Origin: Candidatus Enterenecus merdae
GTDB taxonomy: Bacteria > Bacillota > Clostridia > Oscillospirales > Oscillospiraceae
NCBI GenBank assembly: GCA_018716385.1
Contig: DVJZ01000029.1
Span: forward strand, 1 to 64,000
Reading direction: 5' to 3'
DNA length: 64,000 nt
Made by a program: the position numbers and the translations under genes. This document shows positions 8,431-15,700 of the stretch, piece after piece. The notes under the pieces were generated by a model, which was not told where the DNA came from, did no database searches, and worked only from the letters and a program-made list of their open reading frames with translations. Within the stretch, counting starts at the first letter, position 1, and each line of letters opens with the position of its first letter.

Positions 8431-8450
8431 TATAATCATATTTTTATGAA
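8431..8450 (-). promoter_or_regulatory. Predicted CreR/Cascade target site beside the cas -35 element
   Basis: On the minus strand TTC (8450-8448), the usual I-C PAM, is followed by 17 bases (8447-8431) that equal the guide starting at 8327 except at guide positions 6 and 12. In Cascade every sixth guide base is flipped out and unpaired, so the seed-side match is effectively complete. Pairing stops from position 18 on (18-24 all mismatch), as expected for binding without Cas3 cleavage. A Cascade footprint here would cover the -35 at 8418-8423. Confidence 0.7.
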
Positions 8451-8459
8451 ATATTAAAA

Positions 8460-8842
8460 ATGAGACCGAAAAATAGGACCGTAAATTTTCAGGCCACGTA
8501 AGGAATGTCTTGATGATGTTGCTGCAAAGCATCTTGACACAATCAAAAGAGTCCTATATTTTATCAAAAGAGGCCGCCCACTCAACGGGCGATCATATTT
8601 TCGGCTGTTGGCTTAAGATAGCGGCCTGTAAAATCGTTGCTGCACGAGTTCACACAGCGGTTCCAGACCAATAGAAGCCGCTGAGACGCAGCCAAACCTC
8701 CAGCCAAACGGCCGGAGGCTTGGCGTATCTGCGTGAGCCTGAGAGCGAAATACGGCCCCAGCCTTTGGCTGCAAGGCTTTGCCCTGGGACGTTGGAGCGG
8801 CCTGTCCAACGCCCCGGTTCAGGGAACTTTGGGGTGGGTGGA
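8460..8842. other. 383-base non-coding stretch with promoter and strong secondary structure
   Basis: No convincing gene. On the plus strand TTGACA (8534-8539) with TATTTT (8557-8562, 17-bp spacing) points right. Direct repeats ATCAAAAGAG occur at 8542-8551 and 8563-8572. The following bases fold strongly: AGGCCGC (8571-8577) pairs with GCGGCCT (8621-8627), enclosing CGCCC/GGGCG, and several further stems follow to about 8800. It may be a structured RNA or a repeated extragenic element; open frames across it look like shadows. Confidence 0.4.
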
Positions 8843-9286
8843 TCATGAGGTGGATGGGCTGGGCTGATCCCATCCGGAGGGGAGGTCGCTTGGGCGCGCG
8901 CCCCGCAGCTCCCAGGATGTGAGGGATGCGGGGGCGGCCGCCTGTCCCTCTGCAACCGGGACTCGGGAAGGCTGGGCCAGCAGGCTGTACGCCAGGATGG
9001 CCAGCAGCTGCGCGGCGCAAGGTTTGCTGGGCAGCGCCCTGCCCGCCAGCTGCTCCAGCAGGGGCCGCCCCTGCGCCCAGGCGATTCTGCTCACCGTGCG
9101 GATGTTGCGCTCTACCGCCCGCCAATTCGTCTGATAGCGACGGGCTACGTCCGGGTAGAGCCACTTGGTGACCAGTTGGAGCCGCTCAGGCTGTCTCGCG
9201 CACAGCTGCACGGCATAGGCCATGTGAAAGAACCCGGTGTAGTTTGCCGTAACCCCAAGCCGATACAATAAATCGTAAATTTCCAT
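8843..9286 (-). CDS. Stand-alone Spo0A C-terminal-type DNA-binding protein
   Basis: A 147-residue protein whose first about 105 residues resemble the Spo0A C-terminal winged-helix domain: LLYRLGVTANYTGFFHMAYA, VTKWLYPDVARRYQTNWRAVERNIRTVSRIAWAQG. There is no receiver domain, so it cannot be phosphorylated like Spo0A. A Pro/Ser-rich tail of about 40 residues follows. An ATG at 9298 is possible too; 9286 is preferred because GGGGTG lies at RBS distance. It follows an XRE-family gene by 16 bases and is probably co-transcribed. Its target genes are unknown. Confidence 0.72.
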   Translation of the reverse strand: MEIYDLLYRLGVTANYTGFFHMAYAVQLCARQPERLQLVTKWLYPDVARRYQTNWRAVERNIRTVSRIAWAQGRPLLEQLAGRALPSKPCAAQLLAILAYSLLAQPSRVPVAEGQAAAPASLTSWELRGARPSDLPSGWDQPSPSTS

Positions 9287-9302
9287 CTGACACCCCATCC
9301 TA

Positions 9303-9527
9303 CTACCATCTGCTGGTTTCCTCAAACGCCCGCGGGCAGTTTGCTTCGACCCCGTTGACGATCCGGTCGATCGTCTCGGCGGTGGGATTGCCCTGCCCAT
9401 TCCGGTATTGGTAAAGATTTGATAAGGTCACATCAAAATCAAGCGCCATCTCTGTAAAGCTCTTTTGCGTATATTTGTGGTATGCCTCTAGGAGTTCAGA
9501 TATATAGCGATGAACGGATTTCGCCAT
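9303..9527 (-). CDS. XRE-family helix-turn-helix regulator
   Basis: A 74-residue Cro/C1-type protein made almost only of an HTH: KSFTEMALDFDVTLSNLYQYRNGQGNPTAETIDRIVNG. It heads a two-gene unit with the Spo0A-C protein downstream. A 15-bp imperfect palindrome lies next to its own -35, which suggests autoregulation, common in this family. No effector domain is present. Confidence 0.72.
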   Translation of the reverse strand: MAKSVHRYISELLEAYHKYTQKSFTEMALDFDVTLSNLYQYRNGQGNPTAETIDRIVNGVEANCPRAFEETSRW

Positions 9528-9549
9528 TATAATCGCCCCTCCTGTAACG

Positions 9550-9579
9550 ATTATGGCAAAAACTGTCGTCTTATGACAA
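9550..9579 (-). promoter_or_regulatory. Promoter and palindromic operator of the XRE gene
   Basis: Minus-strand TTGTCA (9579-9574), 18 bp, CATAAT (9555-9550). The imperfect palindrome TGTCGTCTTATGACA (9564-9578) overlaps the -35 and most of the spacer, a position suited to repression by the XRE protein itself. Confidence 0.5.
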
Positions 9580-9599
9580 CCTATATATAGGAATTTTCT

Positions 9600-9950
9600 C
9601 CCTTGCTACCCTGATGGGCCGGGAAGGGCTGCGGATAGTGTGTTTTAGGGTGCATCCACCCTACGCGGCCTTTGCCCACTCGATTCTAGAAGAGCACCAA
9701 TTTTTGGGTCTGCCAGCTCCTGGCCCGGGATCGCGAGAACCCCCAGCAAGCGATGATCTTTGCCAAGCTTGCTGGGGGATGATACCTCCAGGTCTACCAC
9801 GGATTGATTGTTATGAATGCCGCGCCAGGGCGGCGGGATTGTACCCAGGCTGCTGTGGCCGGGGCCGTGCGGAGCGCAGACCCGCCCGCTGGCAACGTCC
9901 TGCGCATAGGCAGGCATGACTTCAGGAAGGATGATATTTCATACCAGCGG
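9600..9950. other. About 350 non-coding bases with inverted repeats, ending at a terminator
   Basis: No gene supported. The stretch holds a perfect 11-bp inverted repeat (9740-9750 with 9768-9778, 17-nt loop), a 6-bp hairpin AGGGTG/CACCCT near 9647-9662, and a GC-rich partly self-complementary segment near 9830-9900. A rightward terminator directly follows, implying a transcript of unknown nature. Open frames on both strands have low-complexity, shadow-like translations. Confidence 0.35.
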
Positions 9951-9981
9951 AAAAAACGCTTCCTTATTGTCGCGTTTTTTT
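9951..9981 (+). terminator. Rho-independent terminator
   Basis: AAAAAACGC (9951-9959) pairs with GCGTTTTTT (9972-9980) and leaves a T-rich 3' side. It lies upstream of the response-regulator promoter, so it ends something transcribed from the left. Confidence 0.6.
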
Positions 9982-9993
9982 GATGAAAAGATG

Positions 9994-10022
9994 TTGTGTT
10001 TTATTGGGAATTGGATTATACT
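9994..10022 (+). promoter_or_regulatory. Promoter of the Spo0A-like response regulator
   Basis: TTGTGT (9994-9999), 17 bp, TATACT (10017-10022). The predicted start near 10029 rules out the upstream in-frame ATG at 9996 as the start codon. Confidence 0.6.
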
Positions 10023-10058
10023 GGACAAAACCAGAGGTTTCGGTTGGAGGTGTTGACC

Positions 10059-10847
10059 GTGTCGAGGGAGCTGACCATTCTGCTGGTGGAGGACGATGCG
10101 CAGGTCTGCGAGGAAATCGTCCGCTATGTGGACGAACTGGAGGACGTCAGCCTGGTGGGAGTGACTGGCCACGTGGATCAGGCCATCCAAATCACCAAGG
10201 AGTATGCCCCGGACGCTATGATCCTGGACCTGGAACTCCATGTGGGCAGCGGCAACGGTTTGGCGTTGCTCCAGTCGCTCCGGCAGCTGAGCCTGCCCCG
10301 GGTGCCCTACATCCTGGTTGCCACCAACAACTCCAGTTCCATCACCTACGCCTCGGCCCGCCAGCTGGGGGCGGACTTCATCCTCTCCAAGCACCAGGCG
10401 GACTACTCCCCCAAGGGCTCGGTGGACTTTCTGCGCATGATGCAGCCCGTGCTGCTGCGGGGGAGCGGCCAGGCCGGGACAGGGGACAGCCCGGACCTGG
10501 AGAGCCCGGATCGGCGCAACAAGCGGATGCGCCGCAGGATCTGCGCCCAGTTGGATCAGATCGGCATCAGCCCCAAGGCGGTGGGCTATCGCTACCTGGC
10601 CGACAGCATCCAGCGCATCCTCCAGGAGCCGGAGCCAAACTTCTGCCGGGCGATTGGGGAGCAGTATGGCAGGACGGAGTCCAGCGTGGAGCGGGCGATG
10701 CAAAACGCCATTGCAAGGGCTTGGCGCACCACGCCCATTGACGACCTGCTGCGCCTGTACACAGCCCGGGTGAACTCGGAAAAGGGGATGCCCACCCTGA
10801 CGGAGTTTGTCTACTACTTTGCCAATAAGCTCAAGAATGAAACATAA
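10059..10847 (+). CDS. Spo0A-like response regulator (receiver + Spo0A C-terminal domain)
   Basis: A 262-residue protein. Residues about 1-125 form a receiver domain: acidic pair in LLVEDD, phospho-acceptor Asp in AMILDLEL, switch residues in VATNNSS, conserved Lys in FILSKHQ. Residues about 150-262 are a Spo0A-type DNA-binding domain with GYRYLADSIQRIL and SSVERAMQNAIARAW. GTG at 10059 follows GGAGG (10046-10050) by 8 nt. The sequence differs from canonical Spo0A (HVDQAIQITKEYAPDAMILDLEL), so I call it a paralogue rather than Spo0A. The neighbouring GHKL kinase is a plausible partner though separated by a terminator. Confidence 0.85.
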   Translation: MSRELTILLVEDDAQVCEEIVRYVDELEDVSLVGVTGHVDQAIQITKEYAPDAMILDLELHVGSGNGLALLQSLRQLSLPRVPYILVATNNSSSITYASARQLGADFILSKHQADYSPKGSVDFLRMMQPVLLRGSGQAGTGDSPDLESPDRRNKRMRRRICAQLDQIGISPKAVGYRYLADSIQRILQEPEPNFCRAIGEQYGRTESSVERAMQNAIARAWRTTPIDDLLRLYTARVNSEKGMPTLTEFVYYFANKLKNET

Positions 10848-10886
10848 AAGCCCGGCCACTCCCAGGACGGGGATGGCCGGGCTTTT
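10847..10886. terminator. Bidirectional terminator
   Basis: AAAGCCCGGCCA (10847-10858) pairs with TGGCCGGGCTTT (10874-10885). Rightward it ends the response regulator gene with a short T-run; leftward it could end the small peptide gene at 10900-10947. Confidence 0.85.
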
Positions 10887-10899
10887 GTTGTCTGGCTGG

Positions 10900-10947
10900 T
10901 TAGATCCAGAACCAGAAGATTGCCCAATCTAAGAACCACTTTATCAT
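10900..10947 (-). CDS. Possible 15-residue Trp/Phe-rich hydrophobic peptide
   Basis: A short minus-strand frame encodes MIKWFLDWAIFWFWI. AAAGGAG lies about 10 nt before the ATG, and the hairpin at 10847-10886 provides a terminator about 14 nt after the stop. Seven of 15 residues are Trp or Phe and only Lys3 and Asp7 are charged, so it should sit in a membrane. The gene lies between a response regulator and a membrane sensor kinase and points against both. It could be a signalling peptide, a membrane micro-toxin or chance; conservation would decide. Confidence 0.35.
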   Translation of the reverse strand: MIKWFLDWAIFWFWI

Positions 10948-11069
10948 CAGGCTGTTGCTCCTTTCCTTTTCTGGAAAAAAGCATAAAAAAACACGAAATA
11001 AAGATAAATTGGTTATAAGATGCCTGTTTTTGTGGAAAAATGTTCTGTTTTATGGAGGAAACTATATCC

Positions 11070-12482
11070 ATGATGGTTTCGCTGCTGAAGTACACGGCAG
11101 TCATTGGATGTGCTACCCATGCTACTCGAAAACTGTTAAACCGGGGGCGATCTCTCCCATGCAGGGCTAAGACTCTTCTCGCCCTCCTTCTTGCTATCGA
11201 GGTGCTGGCGATATGTTTGTTACGCCAATACATGCCTTCTGTCAGTATCTTTGCCATGGTAGGCCTTTCTATATGGCTTCATTGGATTTTAGATCAGGAC
11301 AATTTAAGTGGTATTGTGACAGCGACCATCCTTGGCTATGGGATTAGTTATGTGTGTTTTCTACTTGGAGTCATATGCGTAGCTATCCTGTACGGGCTTG
11401 GAAATTATGACATTAGTGAAACTACTTGGATTAATGCTGGTGCGATTGGTCTGGTACAGATGGGGTTGGGTCTTCTCCTATTCCGTATCAAGCGTCTTAG
11501 CCATGGGTTACCTTTTTTGGCGGATTCTCAATATGGGGACATCAGCGTTTTCTTAAGTGTTTCCATTCTATTGGCGGCCTCTCTAGGCGGTTCGGTGACG
11601 GAAAGCTATATCGCCATCCAACTTATTCTTTCCGTTTTGATCATCTGCGGGATGACCCTCTGGTTCTGGTGGAAGCGGCGCATGGAGCGGGAGTACATGG
11701 ATCAGATCCGCAAGCGGGAGCAGGCCCGGCTCCAGGCGGCGGTTACGGCCCTGCAGGATCAGGTGGCGGCCCTCCGGGTGGAGAACGAGACCTTCTCCCG
11801 GATCATCCACCGGGATAACAAGTTGATCCCCGCCATGGAGCTGGCCGTTCAGGAGCTGCTGCAAGCCGCCGGCCAAGGCCAGGCCCAGCAGGAGAGCGCC
11901 CAGGCCCTTCTGGCCCAGCTCCACCAGATGTCCCGGGAGCGGGCAGGGGTGGTGCGGAGCTATGAGCAGGCTGGGGTTTCGCTGCCCCGCACCGGCGTGG
12001 CCGTGCTGGATGCGCTGTTCTCCTACCTGGGGCAGAAGGCCGCCGGGGAGGGGATCACCCTGCGGCTGTGCCTGCCGGAGGACACGCCGGCGCTGTTGCG
12101 CGTTGCCCTGCCCGAGCAGGATGCGGCTACCCTGCTGGCCGACCTGGTGGAGAACGCCATCATCGCCGTCCGGGCCTCCGGCGGCCCGGGCCGGGTGCTG
12201 GTAGAGCTGGTGCAGGCGGAGGGCTGCCCCACCATCCGGGTGAGCGACAGCGGCGTGCCCTTTCCGCCCGAGGTGGCGGCCAACTGGGGTGTGCGCCGGG
12301 TGACCACCCACGGGGACGATGGTGGCAGCGGTATCGGCCTGATGAGCACCTATGAGATTTGCCAGCGCCACCGGGCCAGCTTTTCCGTCCAGGCGCTGCC
12401 CCCGGGCGGGCCCTATACCAAGACGTTGACGGTCCGCTTTGACGGTGACCGAGGTTTCCGGCTGATCGGACCGGAGGGGTAA
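11070..12482 (+). CDS. GHKL-type sensor histidine kinase
   Basis: A 470-residue kinase of the AgrC/GHKL kind. Residues about 30-215 hold six hydrophobic segments (for example TLLALLLAIEVLAICLL and LILSVLIICGMTLWFWW); then a coiled-coil linker rich in Arg, Glu and Gln; a phospho-acceptor region FSRIIHRDNKLIPAM; an N-box LVENAIIAV; and ATP-lid glycine motifs VSDSGVP and GSGIGLMSTYEI. ATG at 11070 follows GGAGG (11054-11058). The membrane half is AT-richer with rare-type codons, whereas the cytoplasmic half from about 11650 matches the GC-rich genome, so the gene looks like a mosaic. Confidence 0.86.
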   Translation: MMVSLLKYTAVIGCATHATRKLLNRGRSLPCRAKTLLALLLAIEVLAICLLRQYMPSVSIFAMVGLSIWLHWILDQDNLSGIVTATILGYGISYVCFLLGVICVAILYGLGNYDISETTWINAGAIGLVQMGLGLLLFRIKRLSHGLPFLADSQYGDISVFLSVSILLAASLGGSVTESYIAIQLILSVLIICGMTLWFWWKRRMEREYMDQIRKREQARLQAAVTALQDQVAALRVENETFSRIIHRDNKLIPAMELAVQELLQAAGQGQAQQESAQALLAQLHQMSRERAGVVRSYEQAGVSLPRTGVAVLDALFSYLGQKAAGEGITLRLCLPEDTPALLRVALPEQDAATLLADLVENAIIAVRASGGPGRVLVELVQAEGCPTIRVSDSGVPFPPEVAANWGVRRVTTHGDDGGSGIGLMSTYEICQRHRASFSVQALPPGGPYTKTLTVRFDGDRGFRLIGPEG

Positions 12483-12530
12483 AATTTGAGGGGATAGCCA
12501 GGAAAATGCTGAAAATTGTGGTTCATACCC

Positions 12531-12559
12531 TTGACAAGTTTGGGCATGGCGGATACAAT
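12531..12559 (+). promoter_or_regulatory. Promoter of the SLH surface protein gene
   Basis: TTGACA (12531-12536), 17 bp, TACAAT (12554-12559): a strong sigma-A promoter with a start near 12566 and a leader of about 150 nt. Confidence 0.75.
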
Positions 12560-12565
12560 GAAGCT

Positions 12566-12714
12566 GTCAATCCGGCCCGACTCCGTGCTTTTATGCACAA
12601 AAAGCTGCTGTTTCCTTTGGGAAACAGCAGGGCTGCCCGTCGTTCCGCCGGGGCCCCACACTCCGGAAGGGGGCGGACAAGCCCGACTACGACTCTGAAT
12701 TTGGAGGTAGAAGA
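12566..12714 (+). promoter_or_regulatory. Structured 5' leader of the SLH gene
   Basis: The leader contains a perfect 11-bp hairpin (12605-12615 with 12620-12630, 4-nt loop) and GC-rich segments before the RBS TTTGGAGG. I compared it by eye with the c-di-GMP-I consensus and found no match. A regulatory or mRNA-stabilising role is possible but unproven. Confidence 0.35.
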
Positions 12715-15700
12715 ATGAAACAACAGAAGAGAAGGGGACCTAGTCGTCTTATCAGCGCCCTGCTGGCCATGGCCATGGTGCTCTCCATGACGCCCTTTGC
12801 CTGGGCGGCAGACGAAACGGTCACTGATTTCGCAGGGCTAAAAAACGCGATTACAAGCGCTACGGCTGGCGATACCATCACCCTGGGTGCGGACATCACT
12901 ATGACCGAGAAGCTCACCATCAACAAGAACATCACCATCGTGGGCGGTGACTACACGATCACCGGCGTGAGCAATGACGTTAGTGTCTACTTCGAGATCA
13001 GTGGCGGTGTGCTCACCATCTCCGACGCTACCCTGACCGGCTTCGGCGATACGGCGGCTACTAGTACCGGTACCGGCGTGTTCAAAATTCCCGCGGAGGC
13101 GGATGCCAGCACCAGCGGGATTGTGGCCACCGGCCTGACGGTGGAGAAGTTTAACCGGGCGGCCTTTGATGTGCGCCAGGGCAGCTTTACCATCGAAGAC
13201 TGCACCATCAACTGCGACAATGGTCAGACTGATATGCTGACCAAGGGTGTGGTGGCCGGTTATGACGACAACAGCAGTGTGACCGGAACGATCACCGGTG
13301 GCCAGATCAATGGCGCGGACTCCGACTTCGCCACTGAGGATGGAAGCGGCTGGACGGCCAGCGGCATTGAGGTGAGCGTTGGCGCGAGCGTCGTTGTAGA
13401 GGGTGTAAGCATTGAGAGCATGAAGGGCGGCATCAGCGTGGCCCGGAACTATGGCCCCTCTAACGGCACGGCCAGCGTGACGGTGAAGGACTGCACCATC
13501 ACGGCCTATGATTTTGCCCTGCGCATCTTTGAGAGCAACAGTAGTTTCCCCACCCCCAAGGGCACGGCCCAGTTGACCGTGGAGAGCGGTACTTACAAGG
13601 GCGATGTCCGCATCTCGAAGACTGGCGACACCACTGGTGGGAACACAAGCAACAGTACCATCACCATCACTGGTGGCACGTTTAAGAGTACGGATGGGTC
13701 GAGCAACGAAGATGTCGAGCGCTTCGTCAAGGACGGCATGAGCCAGGATCCGACGACAGGTGCGGTAGGGATTGATTCCTCCACTGCTGTCGCCCAAATT
13801 GGATCGGTTGGCTATGACGACCTGGCCGAGGCCCTGGCGGCGGCCAACTCTGGCGATACCGTCAAGCTGCTGAAGGATGTGACTTTGACTGCACCCTCTT
13901 CTGGGACTGTGCCTAACATTGACGATGGCGTCACCCTGGAGGTGCCTGAGGGGCTCACTCTTACGGTGTCCGCCGCCACGGCGCTTACCAGCAGCGCGGA
14001 CAGCACCCTGGATGTGAAGGGTACCCTGGCGATGAACATCATGGAATCGTATTGGCTGGCACTGTTGCGGGGGAACATCAAGCTCAATCCCACCACTACC
14101 CTCACCTATGGTCCTGCGGGAGCTATTGAGACCATCCTGTCCCCGGATACGACCGAGGGCTACCTGACCCTGACCAGCGGCGAGGCTACCATGAGCTTCC
14201 AACATGCCGGGGAGATAGGTGGCACCAGTGGCAAGATCGACGTGGGCTACATCAGCCTGATCCTGAACGGCGAAGCCACCGTCAATCAAAATATGGTTGC
14301 CGCGCTGCCTACCACTGACTCGCTGGATTTGTCGGCGGAAGGGGGGAGTGCAGCTACCGTGAATAGTCGGCCCTTCCACATGACGGTGGCCAACGGCAGC
14401 ACCGTGACGGTGCCTGAGAGCGTGACCCTGTCTCTGCCTACCTTGACCCGTATTCCTCCTGCTACTGGCAGCAACGGCAGCACACTGACGGTGGAGTCTG
14501 GCGGCACGTTCGACGTGGAGGGCACCCTGGAGGTGCACATGGGCGCAACCGTTACCGGTACGATCGCGGTGACGGATTCCGGCAAGGTGTACGACTTTGG
14601 AAGCACCAGCCCGGACGCTGAGTACACGCTGGCGCCTGGCGGCGAGGTCTATGCTCAAGCCAACACCCTGACTGTGAGTGATTCGGCTGGCACCATGGTG
14701 ACGGCTGATTCCGGTTCCTACAACTATACTTCTATTTCTGCTGGTAGCACAAACTTTGGCTACAAGTACACGATTTCCACCTACACTGTGACCATCACGG
14801 TGACGGATGATGAAGGCACCACTGTCAACGGGGCGACTGTGACCCTGAATGACAGCTCCACCGAGTATAGCGCCACTGGAACCTCTGGCACCTACACTGT
14901 CGATGTACCCGCCGGAAACTATACCGTTTCGGTCACCTATTCCGACTATGGGATTGATACCGTGACGGTTGGCGGGGCGGATGCGTCTAGTGGCTTTGCG
15001 GTAAGTGGCGCGACCACCGTAGCGGTCACCCTGAAGCCTGTTGTTGCTATATCCCACACCGTAAGCGGTGCGGTCACGCTGGATGGTAACCCGGTTGACG
15101 GCGTGGAGGTAACCCTGACGAGCAGCGCTGGCACCTATACGGATACCACTGACTCGAATGGTGGCTACAGCGTTGATGTGCCTGCCGGGGAGTACACTGT
15201 TTCGGTTGTCTCTGGCAGCGGCTACCAGGCTTATAGCAATACCGTGACCGTGTCGAGTGGCGATGTAACTCATGACATTGCCCTGACGGCTACCACCACC
15301 CCGACGACTCCTACACTGGATGGCCTGACGGTGAGTGCGGGCACTCTGGCTCCCGCCTTTGCTCCCGCCACGAAGGCCTACAACGTCACCGTCCCCAACG
15401 CCACCGACTCCATCACTGTCACGCCCACGGCCACTTCTGGGACGATTACCGTGAATGACACAACTGTTCCCAGCGGGACGGCGTCCAGCCCGATCTCCCT
15501 GAACGTGGGCAGAAATACCATTCATGTTGTGGTAACAGAGGGTGGGGAGACAACCACCTACACCATCACCGTCAACCGGGAGAATGCCTCCACGCCCGGT
15601 GGCAACCCTGGCGGCAATCCCGGAGGAGGTACCACCTACCCAGTGAACGCCCCTGCGGTGGACAACGCCAACGTGGCTGCCAATCCCAGCCCGGCCCAGC

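Noticed and set aside
9645..9917. 90-residue minus-strand frame as a gene
   Set aside because: No RBS or recognisable domain, and it crosses the perfect inverted repeat 9740-9778, which fits RNA structure better than coding.
9939..10859. 306-residue frame antisense to the Spo0A-like regulator
   Set aside because: Shadow frame: the plus strand has a full receiver plus DNA-binding domain with promoter, RBS and terminator. Coordinates are given right to left because the frame is on the minus strand.
12566..12714. c-di-GMP riboswitch upstream of the SLH gene
   Set aside because: No match to the conserved GEMM core (for example GCAAA-type and GNRA-loop segments); only a plain hairpin is visible.
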